This document shows positions 53,306 through 61,606 of a stretch of 61,606 nucleotides of DNA, piece after piece (positions within the stretch are counted from its first letter, which is position 1; each line of letters starts with the position of its first letter). The notes beneath the pieces are model-generated. The model did not search any database. It was not told the origin of the DNA and saw nothing but the letters and a program-made list of their open reading frames with translations. The stretch lies in the NCBI RefSeq assembly GCF_013297935.1, contig NZ_JAAFIX010000004.1, positions 218,168 through 279,773 on the forward strand, given 5' to 3'. A program made the translations under genes and the position numbers. Origin of the DNA: Rhodoferax sp. (GTDB lineage: Bacteria > Pseudomonadota > Gammaproteobacteria > Burkholderiales > Burkholderiaceae_C).

Positions 53306-54346
53306 CTAGCGATACGAATCAAAAAAATGGTCCAGTACCGCAGCGTGATCGTCAAACAGATGGTCTTCCATGCCGGCGAGGCGCTCTAGTGGGATCCACC
53401 GGGCTTCCTGTGCGTCGTCGGCGCCTTTGACCTCAGGCAGACCAATGTTGCCCAAATCGAAATGGCAGGCGTGGGTGATGATGCGCCCGCGCGGGCTGCG
53501 ACCGGGGTGATCAAACACCACGCTGCATTTGAAGGCGGCTTGCATGGTGGATGCTAGCGAGTTCAAGCCTGTCTCTTCATGTAGTTCGCGCAAGGCTGCG
53601 GTGTACATGCGTTCGCCCGGGTCAACAAACCCTCCGGGGAGGGCCCACAGGCCGTGGCCGATGTCTCCACCGCGTCTCACGAGCAAGACGTGTCCGCTGG
53701 CTTGAACGATAGCATCTGCAGTCAAGTGGAAAGGGGCCGCCCAACGCTTGCGATAGGTCATCACCGCGGCATGCTCCTTCACCCTTTCGGCATACACCGC
53801 CAAGCGCGCCCAAGCTTGCAGGTAAGCCAGTACCGGGGCGCTGACATAGGGGCGCATGACTTCGAGGCGTGCATCAGGGTCGGCGCCTTCAAAGAAGACG
53901 TTGCGCAATGCTGTTGCATCAATTTCGATGTCTTGCGTGACTTCTTTCCAGGCCCAGGGGTGGAAGTTGTTCAGGTAGTAGCTGGTGTGGTCTTTCTTGA
54001 AGCCGACGAGAGTGATCCCATTGGAAGGTGCACCCGGTACCAGCTTCTTCACACCTTCGCGTACGGCTGCGTTCCAGCGCGTGTCGTCGTAGTAGTCTCG
54101 TACAGGTAAAAATTGCACGCGCGTCCTGTCGTACTCCGACAGGGTGGACAGAATCATGCTCTGGCGCTCCTGCCAAGTGAACGGATTCTGCGGATTGCGC
54201 GACCGGTAAGCAGAGCCGATAACCACGATCACCTGATGCGCCATGCTGAGCGCGGTGCGCAAAAGGGTTTCGTGCCCCTTGTGGAAGATTTGCCAGCGCC
54301 CGACGATGAGTGCGGTGCCCAACTGGGGGGAAGTGTTTGGAGTCAT
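53306..54346 (-). CDS. nadM: bifunctional NMN adenylyltransferase/Nudix hydrolase
   Basis: 346 residues. The N-terminal NadM-type adenylyltransferase (about 1-180) has GRWQIFHKGHETLLRTAL; the C-terminal Nudix domain (about 205-340) has an intact box GGFVDPGE..RELHEETGL. The first part joins NMN and ATP to NAD; the second probably hydrolyses ADP-ribose, feeding ribose phosphate back. Last gene of the leftward NAD operon, 24 bases after nadE. Confidence 0.92.
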   Translation of the reverse strand: MTPNTSPQLGTALIVGRWQIFHKGHETLLRTALSMAHQVIVVIGSAYRSRNPQNPFTWQERQSMILSTLSEYDRTRVQFLPVRDYYDDTRWNAAVREGVKKLVPGAPSNGITLVGFKKDHTSYYLNNFHPWAWKEVTQDIEIDATALRNVFFEGADPDARLEVMRPYVSAPVLAYLQAWARLAVYAERVKEHAAVMTYRKRWAAPFHLTADAIVQASGHVLLVRRGGDIGHGLWALPGGFVDPGERMYTAALRELHEETGLNSLASTMQAAFKCSVVFDHPGRSPRGRIITHACHFDLGNIGLPEVKGADDAQEARWIPLERLAGMEDHLFDDHAAVLDHFFDSYR

Positions 54347-54370
54347 ACAGGTACCCAGGGAAAAAATTTG

Positions 54371-56080
54371 TCAGGCGTATTGCACTGCTGCAATCGGGAC
54401 TTGGCGACCGCTGCCAAATGCACGTCCGCGAACGCGCAGAATGGGAGGCGCTTGACGGCGTTTGTATTCGTTGCGAGCAATCATTTTTTTAACCCGTTCA
54501 ATCAGGGCTCTGCCGGTCGCTTCAGTGCGCAACTCTGCCACTTTTGATTCTGAGCGTTGGCGTTCCCATTCTGGCAGGCGCTCGCCTTCAATGAGGCACT
54601 TGAGGATTTCATCCAAAACCTCATAGGGTGGAAGACTATCGGTGTCTTTCTGTCCCGGTGCCAGTTCGGCTGAAGGCGGCTTCTCGATGATTGCTGCGGG
54701 AATGATTTCGCGCCCGGCCGTAGCGTTGACATGCCGGCAGAGTTCAAAAATTTCCGTCTTGTACAGATCACCAATCAGCCCCAGTCCACCATTGGTGTCG
54801 CCGTACAGAGTGCAGTAGCCCACGCTGACTTCGGATTTGTTGCCGGTGGTGAGTAGCAGATGCCCAAAGGCATTTGAATATTCCATGAGCGTGGTGCCAC
54901 GTACACGCGCCTGCAGGTTCTCCAGCGGCAGGCCTTGCAATGGTGTGCCAAATGCGCTTACAAATCCTGATTCAAACTCGGCGACGATGCTGCGAATGGG
55001 ATGCTCTAGCAGTTGGATGCCCAGGTTTTTGCACAAGGTCGCTGAATCCGATACGCTGCCCTCGCTCGAAAACTTGGAGGGCATGGTGATGCCGACTACA
55101 TTCCCGGGCCCTAGTGCTTCGGCTGCCAATGCCAATGTCAGGGCTGAATCGATTCCACCCGAGCAACCGACGACGGCCGTCCTGAAGCCGCAGCGACGTG
55201 CATAGTCTTTGAGCCCCAGCACAATTTGCTGGCGGTAGAACTCCATGGTGGACAGGCCCGCGCTATCGACAGGCGCTAGCGCTTCGCCGTGTGCATCCGT
55301 GAAGCTTTGGCTGTGGCTGTGAAAGGTCAGAGTGGTCACGTCTTCGGCAAAACGTCTTGCTTCAAAGACAACATGTCCCTCGGCATCCATGGCGAAGGAG
55401 GCTCCGTCATAGACCAGTTGGTCATGCCCTCCGATCTGATTCACATACAGCAAGGGAAGTTTGTGGCGCATGCAAGCTTTGCCGAAAACAATGTGCCGTT
55501 GCTCTCGTTTGCCCACGTTGCTTGGGCTGGCGTTTATGGACACCACGAGGTCGGGCGATGCGTCAGCCAGGCGTTGGAATGGATTGACGGTGTAGTCATT
55601 GCCATCGTCGTTCCAGCCATCTTCGCAAATCATGAGGCCCACCTGCTGGTCGGCAATTCGAAGAACGCGCGCCACATCGGGTCCGGGCTCAAAATGACGA
55701 CGCTCGTCGAAGATGTTGTAAGTGGGAAGGAGCTGCTTGAAGTACTCCACCACTATCTCGCCGTTTTTCAGCACCAACAGGGCGTTGTGGAATGTTTTGC
55801 CGGGGCCTTGACGGCGTATGGGGGTACCTACTACCCACAGGAGGTTCGGAGTCTCGCGATTGGCGAGTTTTAGATGCTCAAGTCCCACGTCCAATCGGGT
55901 CTGGAAATGTGTGTCGTCGAGCAGGTCGGCAGGGTAGTAGCCTGTGAGGCTCAGTTCAGGAAAGACAACCATGTGGGCATGTTCATCTCGCGCCTGTCGT
56001 GCGGCGTGCAGCATCAGGGCAATGTTGCCTTGGATGTCTCCGATGGTGGGGTTGATTTGTGCGCTGGTAATTTTCAACAT
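54371..56080 (-). CDS. nadE: glutamine-dependent NAD synthetase
   Basis: 569 residues from ATG 56080 (MLKITSAQINPTIGD). The N-terminal nitrilase-type glutaminase domain has the Glu in VFPELSLTGY and the nucleophile Cys in LMICEDGWND; the C-terminal ATP-pyrophosphatase domain has GCSGGIDSALTLALA and TGNKSEVSVGYCTLYGD. It amidates nicotinate adenine dinucleotide to NAD using glutamine. 37 bases after nadR in the operon. Confidence 0.96.
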   Translation of the reverse strand: MLKITSAQINPTIGDIQGNIALMLHAARQARDEHAHMVVFPELSLTGYYPADLLDDTHFQTRLDVGLEHLKLANRETPNLLWVVGTPIRRQGPGKTFHNALLVLKNGEIVVEYFKQLLPTYNIFDERRHFEPGPDVARVLRIADQQVGLMICEDGWNDDGNDYTVNPFQRLADASPDLVVSINASPSNVGKREQRHIVFGKACMRHKLPLLYVNQIGGHDQLVYDGASFAMDAEGHVVFEARRFAEDVTTLTFHSHSQSFTDAHGEALAPVDSAGLSTMEFYRQQIVLGLKDYARRCGFRTAVVGCSGGIDSALTLALAAEALGPGNVVGITMPSKFSSEGSVSDSATLCKNLGIQLLEHPIRSIVAEFESGFVSAFGTPLQGLPLENLQARVRGTTLMEYSNAFGHLLLTTGNKSEVSVGYCTLYGDTNGGLGLIGDLYKTEIFELCRHVNATAGREIIPAAIIEKPPSAELAPGQKDTDSLPPYEVLDEILKCLIEGERLPEWERQRSESKVAELRTEATGRALIERVKKMIARNEYKRRQAPPILRVRGRAFGSGRQVPIAAVQYA

Positions 56081-56117
56081 GTCATTGCTTACGCAGGTTT
56101 GAGAACTATCGTGAAAG

Positions 56118-57218
56118 TCAGAAGGCCCATTGCTGGGAAAACAGGTTGTCAAAGGCTAGCAGTGCATCGCTGCAACGCGACTTCGGCGAGCCGTGAACTT
56201 CGATCCAAGGTACGTTTTGAGATGCAAGTGCTGTGCGGAATCGTTGGGTCATCCAACTTCGAAGATGCTCTCCGTCGCGCAGTCCATCATCTTCGAAGGG
56301 AACATCCCGGTCACTGGTAAGAATATAAAGTGCGCGTGGCGGCATATTGGCGGCAATACCATCTACCGTAGCGTTGCCTGCGCCCATGTATCGCTCGTGC
56401 CAAATGCGGGTGGCAAAGGCATCGGTGTCGCATATCAATACTGGACCACCGCGCGCTACTGCAGCGTTCTCGAGGCGGCATTGCATTTGGGCGACTTGAA
56501 CAAAGTCTGGAGATATCCAAGCAATGTCACCTGAAGTAGCTTGCGGATCGTTTGATCTTGCCAAAGCCAGCAGGTTGGCGCTGTATTCGCGGCCGTATTC
56601 GGCCACCCACTGTGTTCGTGTCCAAACTCCGCCGCGCTGATGGAGTGCGTCTGTCAATTCCTTGCTCAGCGTGGTTGTTCCAGTGGACTCTGCGCCCAAT
56701 ACGACCACACGCAGCGCCATGCCAGCCTGCACTGCGGGCGACAACATGTGCCATTGGCCCGCCACATCTGCGCGCACCGCAGTGCCTGAAGTGGGGTAGA
56801 GACTCCTTGCTCTGTCCAAACAGACATGAGGACAATCAAAGTATTTGGCGAGGCGTTCGCCATAGGGTTCAGAAGTGAAGACGGCGTCCACCGGGGGCTT
56901 TGGGTTCCAGCTTTCGTCAGCTTGGTGAACGCCTTTACGCATGATGTCCACATGTGCGTGCCAGATTTCTTCGTCCTGGTAGTCCACCGGTACGTCATCA
57001 AGTTCGCCCACGATTCGTACGTTGGGGTGATCCGAAAAGGCAGTGCGTAACCATTGCACACGCTGTACGATGGTTAGCTTTTCAGTGCTTGCGCCCATCA
57101 CAACTACGGTCACCGATTGACTGTGCGCGGCCGCAGTACGAATCAGGTATTCGTGTCCCAAGTGTGGCGGGTAAAACTTGCCAATCACGAGGCCATGCCG
57201 GAAATTTCGTCTACTCAT
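56118..57218 (-). CDS. nadR: NadR: NMN adenylyltransferase/ribosylnicotinamide kinase
   Basis: 366 residues from ATG 57218. The adenylyltransferase domain starts GLVIGKFYPPHLGHEYLIRT; the kinase domain has a P-loop GAESTGTTTLSKEL (about 200). The N-terminal helix-turn-helix repressor of the enterobacterial protein is absent, so this form is enzymatic only and NrtR is the likely regulator. It phosphorylates imported nicotinamide riboside and adenylates NMN. Its start overlaps the pnuC stop by 4 bases. Confidence 0.93.
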   Translation of the reverse strand: MSRRNFRHGLVIGKFYPPHLGHEYLIRTAAAHSQSVTVVVMGASTEKLTIVQRVQWLRTAFSDHPNVRIVGELDDVPVDYQDEEIWHAHVDIMRKGVHQADESWNPKPPVDAVFTSEPYGERLAKYFDCPHVCLDRARSLYPTSGTAVRADVAGQWHMLSPAVQAGMALRVVVLGAESTGTTTLSKELTDALHQRGGVWTRTQWVAEYGREYSANLLALARSNDPQATSGDIAWISPDFVQVAQMQCRLENAAVARGGPVLICDTDAFATRIWHERYMGAGNATVDGIAANMPPRALYILTSDRDVPFEDDGLRDGEHLRSWMTQRFRTALASQNVPWIEVHGSPKSRCSDALLAFDNLFSQQWAF

Positions 57219-57838
57219 GCCAAGGCCAAAGGTGATTGCGCACGACGGGTCTGTTGCCAATTGCGCAAGCCATATACACACAGTGCCAAGAAGACGACAT
57301 AGAGACACGCAATCAGATAGAGGCCGCGGCTCCAGTAGAGAGGCACAGAAATCAAGTCCACCGCGATCCACCAGTACCAGCTGGAAACTTGACGCCGGTT
57401 GAGTTGCCACTGTGCGCATATGCTGAGCGTGGTGATGAGTGCGTCCAAGGGTGGCGCGCTACCACGCAGCTCTACCAAGATCAACCACATCGACCACGCC
57501 ATCACGATTGCAATCGCAAGCAGTATTGCCTGTTCACGCCAGGTAGTCCATCCGAAGCCATTCGCCAAAGGGTTGCCTCGTACTTTCCATTGCCACCAGC
57601 CCTGAATTGAAAGCGCGACAAAAACCACCTGTAGCGCGGAGTCGGCAAAGAGTCTCTGGTCTAGAAAAACCAAACCCAATATCAGGCTGTTGACAATGCC
57701 CCACGCGAAATTCCAGATACTGGCTTTGGCGGTGAGCCAGACACATAACAGCCCGGTAACAAAGCCTAGTACATCGCCGATTGCTAAGTTCACTGTGCCG
57801 ATCTGAAATGTATCGCTAAGGATTGAGCCTATGTCCAT
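57215..57838 (-). CDS. pnuC: nicotinamide riboside transporter PnuC
   Basis: 207 residues, mostly membrane segments (about seven), with the PnuC pattern NFAWGIVNSLILGLVFLDQR and LQVVFVALSIQGWWQW. It takes up nicotinamide riboside by facilitated diffusion, trapped by the NadR kinase encoded by the overlapping next gene. It starts 2 bases after the pncB stop. Confidence 0.94.
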   Translation of the reverse strand: MDIGSILSDTFQIGTVNLAIGDVLGFVTGLLCVWLTAKASIWNFAWGIVNSLILGLVFLDQRLFADSALQVVFVALSIQGWWQWKVRGNPLANGFGWTTWREQAILLAIAIVMAWSMWLILVELRGSAPPLDALITTLSICAQWQLNRRQVSSWYWWIAVDLISVPLYWSRGLYLIACLYVVFLALCVYGLRNWQQTRRAQSPLALA

Positions 57839-57840
57839 GG

Positions 57841-59070
57841 CTAAGAGTCCAATTCGGGTTTCTGGAAGATCTGTCGTAAGTACGCTAGGAAGGTGGCGTC
57901 TTCACACAAAGTTTTTCCCTGCGTGTCCGAGAGCTTGGCCGTCGGTTGGCCATTGCAGCTGACGAGCTTCATCACGATGTTCAGGGGTTTCAAGCCGGTG
58001 TCATTGCTCAGGTTGGTGCCAATGCCAAAGCCAGTCTGCACGCGATTGGCAAAGTGCTGGTGCAGATGCAACGCAGTGGGAACATCGAGGCCATCCGAGA
58101 AGACGAGACGTTTGGTATTTCCATCAATTTTGAGTTTGGCGTAGTGCGCCAATGCCTTTTCGCCCCACTCGACCGGATCTCCACTGTCGTGCCGCAAGCC
58201 ATCAAACAACTTGGCAAAGTAGAGGTCGAAATCGGCGAGAAACGCATCCATACCCACCACGTCGGTGAGGGCAGTGCCCAGGTCGCCGCGGTACTCCTGA
58301 ACCCATGTCTCCAGCGCCGCCTTTTGAAAGCCTTTGAGCTGAACTCCGGTAGCCTGGAAGGTTTGCAGGTACTCATGTGCCATCGTGCCAATGGGGACCA
58401 AGTCGCACTCCTTGGCTAACAGAACATTGGATGTGCCTTTGAAGTACTGCGGAACTTCGCGTGCCAGTGTTTGCACCATCTCTGTCTGCCACTCTCCCGA
58501 GAATCGCCGGCGTACTCCGAAGTCAAAGAATTCAAACGGGTGCCGTTGTGGAAAGCTCGGCGCATAGTCGCGCAGTTGAACGATCTTGGCTTGCAGGCGA
58601 TGGCGGCCTTCCTCCATAAAGACTTCCTTGCCGCCGCGCTCCTGCGTCAGCCGGCGGAAGTACAACTCATTGACGATAGCCAACACAAAGATTTCAAATC
58701 CCATCACATGGACTTGTGGTCCTTTGGCCGTGATGCACAATGAATCGCCTTGCGTGGACACGGTGATGAAACGGCGTTGAAACTGGAACAGGCGCAAGAA
58801 GTCGATGTAGTCAGACCGGATGTAGCGGAGCCCGGCCAGGTATGCCAGTTCGTCTTCCTTGAATCGCAGGGTGCACAAGGCATCCAGTTGTTCATTCACT
58901 TCGGCAGCCAGTTCGGCCAGCGGAAACTCTGGCGTGTTTCGACACACGAAGCGGTATTCCGCCTGGTTGGTCGGCATGGAGTGCAGCATCGGTTGCTGCA
59001 TGGTGAATTTGTACAGGTCTGTTTCCAGCAAGCTGCGGATGACGGGGGTGTTGTTTCTTGTCTGGCTCAC
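57841..59070 (-). CDS. pncB: nicotinate phosphoribosyltransferase
   Basis: 409 residues. Family features: [13 protein letters not shown] at the start, the autophosphorylated His in [12 protein letters not shown] (about 230), [19 protein letters not shown] and GLRHDSGDP (about 290), and [10 protein letters not shown] near the end. It makes nicotinate mononucleotide from nicotinate and PRPP with ATP. It lies 9 bases after pncA and upstream of pnuC. Confidence 0.95.
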   Translation of the reverse strand: MSQTRNNTPVIRSLLETDLYKFTMQQPMLHSMPTNQAEYRFVCRNTPEFPLAELAAEVNEQLDALCTLRFKEDELAYLAGLRYIRSDYIDFLRLFQFQRRFITVSTQGDSLCITAKGPQVHVMGFEIFVLAIVNELYFRRLTQERGGKEVFMEEGRHRLQAKIVQLRDYAPSFPQRHPFEFFDFGVRRRFSGEWQTEMVQTLAREVPQYFKGTSNVLLAKECDLVPIGTMAHEYLQTFQATGVQLKGFQKAALETWVQEYRGDLGTALTDVVGMDAFLADFDLYFAKLFDGLRHDSGDPVEWGEKALAHYAKLKIDGNTKRLVFSDGLDVPTALHLHQHFANRVQTGFGIGTNLSNDTGLKPLNIVMKLVSCNGQPTAKLSDTQGKTLCEDATFLAYLRQIFQKPELDS

Positions 59071-59079
59071 AAGTTTCTC

Positions 59080-59886
59080 CTAGTTGAACATTGCGCTTGC
59101 TTGGGCGCTGGTCATTGTTTCGGCACCCCAGGCCGTGGCACGCTGCACGAAGGCGTTCTGGTCCGCTTCGAAGTCGGTGACGGGGCTCATGCAGTCAGTC
59201 AGCAAGATGATGCGAGGGCGTTGTTCTGCGACCCCGTTTAGGTAGCGCATGAGTTGGTCAATGCTGGACGCTACGCAGTGGCTACCTGCTTCGCCGGCAA
59301 CAAAAAGTACATCCACATTTTGGGTCAGTTCTGCCGCAAGGGTGTTGTTGAACTGGGTAGAAGGAACGGCTTCGTCTGGCGCATCCGCTTCAAAGACGCC
59401 AAAGTGCTCGGTCAGGGGGTACTCGCCCTTCAAAACCTTGCGCACTGCGCGTTGTCGGGTGAATTCCCATTGGTTCAGTTGTTTGGCCAATGGAGTGAAT
59501 ATGTTGTGACCCCAGGTACCAGTCACGCAGTGCACCGGCCAGATCATCAATCCTGGCCGGCCTGTGCTCGCCAGTTGGTCCAGCATGATCAGCACCTGCG
59601 CAGTAAGGGATGCGTCCCGGGGAGTAAATTTGCCATTAATCACATCGGCGCGGGTAACGAAGCTGAATGGCGCGGGCGAGTTGCCATCTGCTGTCTTCCA
59701 GAAGGTTGTGCGCTCCACCGCGACGCTGGGGTGAGAGTCCAATGTGACGGTAATGTCGTCCAGTGGAACTCGTGCAACAAAGGATGTTAGGCGCTGTAAA
59801 TCGGCGCTGGCCCCCGCCACGGGCAGGGCTGCGCCAGCGATATCGCAAAAGTCGTTTTGTGGATCAATGACGAGTAGCTTCTTCAT
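59080..59886 (-). CDS. pncA: nicotinamidase-type cysteine hydrolase
   Basis: 268 residues from ATG 59886; the frame starts 24 codons earlier inside the promoter region. Isochorismatase-fold features: LLVIDPQNDF (catalytic Asp), a metal-site-like DSHPS, IWPVHCVTGTWG and the nucleophile Cys in VAGEAGSHCVASS. It is longer than typical PncA. It should convert nicotinamide to nicotinate for PncB. First gene of the operon, divergent from nrtR. Confidence 0.88.
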   Translation of the reverse strand: MKKLLVIDPQNDFCDIAGAALPVAGASADLQRLTSFVARVPLDDITVTLDSHPSVAVERTTFWKTADGNSPAPFSFVTRADVINGKFTPRDASLTAQVLIMLDQLASTGRPGLMIWPVHCVTGTWGHNIFTPLAKQLNQWEFTRQRAVRKVLKGEYPLTEHFGVFEADAPDEAVPSTQFNNTLAAELTQNVDVLFVAGEAGSHCVASSIDQLMRYLNGVAEQRPRIILLTDCMSPVTDFEADQNAFVQRATAWGAETMTSAQASAMFN

Positions 59887-59955
59887 GACGGTGCTCCTTG
59901 AGAGAGATGAAACCTCGTGGCTTGGCTTAAATGTACTCAATATAAATTCAAATTG

Positions 59956-59994
59956 CAACTAAATATTTCAATTGGAAATTTGGTGATTTAGTTG
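59956..59994. promoter_or_regulatory. candidate NrtR operator between pncA and nrtR
   Basis: Perfect 9-bp arms CAACTAAAT (59956-59964) and ATTTAGTTG (59986-59994) with a 21-base spacer holding a second dyad (ATTTC/GAAAT type), in the A+T-rich 122-base divergent gap. NrtR regulators bind palindromes here and release on ADP-ribose or related ligands. Confidence 0.55.
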
Positions 59995-60008
59995 TCTAAT
60001 GGTTTTAT

Positions 60009-60671
60009 ATGCAAGCTGCTTTCATGAACTCTCCTATTCTCACTGTCGATGCGGTACTGCTTACCATTGCAAACAATGAGCTGTGCGTTGCTTTGCATAA
60101 GCGGGAGGCGGAGCCCTTTGCTGGACACTGGGCATTGCCAGGGGGCTTTATACATACTCAAGAAGATGATTCGGCCAAGGCAGCTGCAGCCCGGGTTTTG
60201 CGCGACAAGGTCGATGTGGAGAGCCCCTATCTCGAAGAGTTCGGTAGCTTCTCTGGCCCGGTGCGTGACTCTCGTGGCTGGTCGCTAACCTTGGTCTACT
60301 ATGCGCTTGTCCCGGTAGTGTCGGCCCGCATCACACTGTTTCCTGTAAATCGCCTGCCCAACCTTCCCTTTGACCATGGACAGATAGTTTCTGCAGTTGT
60401 GGCGCGGGTTCGAAGCAAAGCAAGCTATTCCTCGCTGCCGGTGCACTTGTGTCCCGAGGAGTTCACGATTCCCGAGTTGCACGCTGCTTACGAGCTTGTC
60501 CTAGGGGAGAGCATCAATATGGCGAATTTCCGACGCAAGTTGGTTGACTTGGATCTCTTGGAGCCTGTCCCAGGTCTGCTGCGAAATGCCGGTAGGAGTC
60601 GACCTAGTCAGGTTTACGTAGTCCGAAAGAAATACCGAGACAGGCTCTCAGTACGGGATAGAGGCCTGTGA
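60009..60671 (+). CDS. nrtR: NrtR-type transcriptional regulator of NAD metabolism
   Basis: 220 residues. The N-terminal Nudix-like domain (about 1-145) has GHWALPGGFIHTQEDD, but the Nudix box is degenerate (RVLRDKV in place of REUxEE), so it is a ligand sensor rather than an enzyme. The C-terminal winged helix (about 155-220: FTIPELHAAYELVLGESINM, FRRKLVDLDLLEPV) binds DNA. It is divergent from the NAD salvage operon and should repress it. ATG 60009, with 60024 as an alternative. Confidence 0.93.
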   Translation: MQAAFMNSPILTVDAVLLTIANNELCVALHKREAEPFAGHWALPGGFIHTQEDDSAKAAAARVLRDKVDVESPYLEEFGSFSGPVRDSRGWSLTLVYYALVPVVSARITLFPVNRLPNLPFDHGQIVSAVVARVRSKASYSSLPVHLCPEEFTIPELHAAYELVLGESINMANFRRKLVDLDLLEPVPGLLRNAGRSRPSQVYVVRKKYRDRLSVRDRGL

Positions 60672-60677
60672 ACTGCT

Positions 60678-60787
60678 CCTGATTTAGGAGCTGCTTGCGC
60701 ATATTCCACGTTGGCTAGGTGCCAATTTGGCACTAAACCCTGAGCAATCAAGCTTTGACCTTGTGTTTGCGCTGGCGCTCTATCAGC
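60678..60787. repeat. repeat copy D plus merR 3' end (right flank of NAD cluster)
   Basis: Counterpart of 53181-53292. It contains TAGGAGCTGCTTGCGCATAT and GGCTAGGTGCCAATT followed by the true 3' end of merR. The two copies bracket the six-gene NAD operon and nrtR in direct orientation. Confidence 0.7.
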
Positions 60788-61224
60788 AGTGCGCGGCAGC
60801 TGCCGTTGATGACGCGCAGCTCGGCCAGGGTGGCGTCGATCTGGGCGCGCTTTTTCTCCAGCTCGGTGATCTCGTTGTCGGTGCGCGTGATCACGTATTG
60901 CAGCTGCTGCGCACGGCCTTCGCCGTGGTCGCCATACAAATCTAGATAGGTTTTGATTTCAGAGAGCGGCGAGCCGATGGCCTTGGCCCGCAGGATCAGG
61001 GCCAGCCGTGCCCGGTCGCGCCGGGTGTAGACGCGGGCGCCGTTCACCCGGCGGGGGGCGAGCAGACCCTTGTCTTCGTAAAAGCGCAGCGCCCGCAGGG
61101 TGATGCCGAACTCCCGGCACAGCTCGGTGATGCCGAAGAGTTCGGTGGTGCCCTCGTCGCGGTGAGAGTCGACAAACGCTTGCGCGTCGGTCAGTGCGTC
61201 GGGCACAGGGGCGCTTTTGGCCAT
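60748..61224 (-). CDS. MerR-family transcriptional regulator
   Basis: 158 residues. The winged helix (about 28-98) shows FGITELCREFGITLRALRFY, EDKGLLAPRR and RVYTRRDRARL; a coiled-coil dimerisation helix follows (about 115-145), then a basic tail RQRKHKVKA. There is no metal-binding cysteine pattern, so it is of the small-molecule or redox-independent kind; target unknown. It follows the SCP2-like gene by 8 bases on the same strand, so they are probably co-transcribed. Confidence 0.88.
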   Translation of the reverse strand: MAKSAPVPDALTDAQAFVDSHRDEGTTELFGITELCREFGITLRALRFYEDKGLLAPRRVNGARVYTRRDRARLALILRAKAIGSPLSEIKTYLDLYGDHGEGRAQQLQYVITRTDNEITELEKKRAQIDATLAELRVINGSCRALLIERQRKHKVKA

Positions 61225-61232
61225 GTGCAGGG

Positions 61233-61529
61233 TCAGATTACGCGCTGCAGGCGCATGGCGACACCCATGTCGCCGCTGACCTTGAGCTTGCCGGCCATGA
61301 AGCCGGTGGCGGGCTCCAGGTCGCCGTCCAACATGGCTTGCAGGTTGTCGAGGGTGATGCCCACAGTGCAGTCGGAATCGGTGTTGGTGTTGCTCACGGT
61401 GTTGGGGGTGCTGGCACCGTCGATAACGATGACGCCGTCAGCGCCCATGTCGAATTTCAGGGTGGCGTTGAGGCCGCTATCGTCGCCCACTTTGGCGCGG
61501 ATGGCTTGGGTTGCGGATTCGAGGGACAT
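61233..61529 (-). CDS. SCP2 sterol-binding-domain protein
   Basis: 98 residues forming a complete small SCP2 domain: LNATLKFDMGADGVIVIDG, the SDCTVGITLDNLQAMLDGDL strand-helix and FMAGKLKVSGDMGVAMRLQ at the end. It probably binds a lipid or acyl chain in the cytoplasm. First gene of the pair with merR; the last 77 bases of the window would hold its promoter, but no clear element was seen. Confidence 0.9.
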   Translation of the reverse strand: MSLESATQAIRAKVGDDSGLNATLKFDMGADGVIVIDGASTPNTVSNTNTDSDCTVGITLDNLQAMLDGDLEPATGFMAGKLKVSGDMGVAMRLQRVI

Positions 61530-61606
61530 GTTGTGTTCTCCGGTGTCGGGTAAATCGAATGGACCGTGGCGGATGGTAGTGGCCGAGCATAACGTAATGC
61601 ATAGTG

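Noticed and set aside
57117..57402. Small rightward frames in the nadR-pnuC region
   Set aside because: Antisense to coding sequence with clear family motifs.
1..61606. CRISPR arrays, rRNA genes, insertion sequences
   Set aside because: No regularly spaced repeats, no rRNA sequence and no transposase reading frames or terminal inverted repeats were seen.

Overview
The window looks like a betaproteobacterial chromosome of the Comamonadaceae type (Rhodoferax-like). Grounds: the gene neighbourhoods (mutM-dynamin-mutY, ispE-prs-rplY-pth, rapZ-recN-nadK-hrcA), a PEP-CTERM protein, high GC outside one island, and a dispersed repeat carrying GATAGCTGCTTGCGC and GGGCTAG blocks. The taxonomic call is inference from gene content only.

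Layout. (1) 1-22800 is a housekeeping core: envelope proteins and a substrate-binding protein, ftsY, an M16 peptidase pair, rsmD-coaD, uspA, a ferredoxin, pth-rplY-prs, tRNA-Gln, ispE-lolB-TPR, mutM-dynamin-mutY, rapZ-recN, nadK and hrcA. (2) 22832-49123 is a genomic island of about 26.2 kb inside a CAU-anticodon tRNA gene. The 11-bp core GACTCATAATC is repeated at both junctions and a tyrosine integrase sits just inside the right end. The native tRNA is split into a 5' half (attL) and a 3' half (attR). The island brings its own full tRNA copy, interrupted in the anticodon loop by a 244-nt group I intron that cuts through the att core. (3) Island cargo: an XRE regulator/hydrolase pair; a small operon with a probable cysteine-peptidase fold protein; a defence operon (type I restriction-modification with a helix-turn-helix-HsdM fusion, DinD, HsdR, a metallopeptidase, then a two-gene CBASS of patatin and CD-NTase, then a membrane Mrr nuclease); a second tyrosine recombinase; RNase-like genes (possible HEPN, NYN); and a replication/maintenance module (RCR-type Rep, AlpA-like protein, regulators, integrase). 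(4) 49124-61606 is chromosome again: a PEP-CTERM protein, a SPOR lipoprotein, an AbiE toxin-antitoxin pair, and a complete NAD salvage operon (pncA-pncB-pnuC-nadR-nadE-nadM/nudix) diverging from nrtR. That cluster is flanked by two copies of a repeat plus the 3' end of a merR gene. MerR and SCP2-like genes close the window.

How parts may work together. The defence genes are packed head to tail from hsdM to the CD-NTase. A promoter whose -10 lies inside a perfect inverted repeat directly precedes hsdM, and HsdM itself carries an XRE helix-turn-helix. So the whole restriction plus CBASS block may be self-regulated from one leaderless promoter (inference). The most unusual object is the island-borne tRNA with its intron: it supplies the tRNA that integration destroys, and the intron removes the integrase target from that copy.
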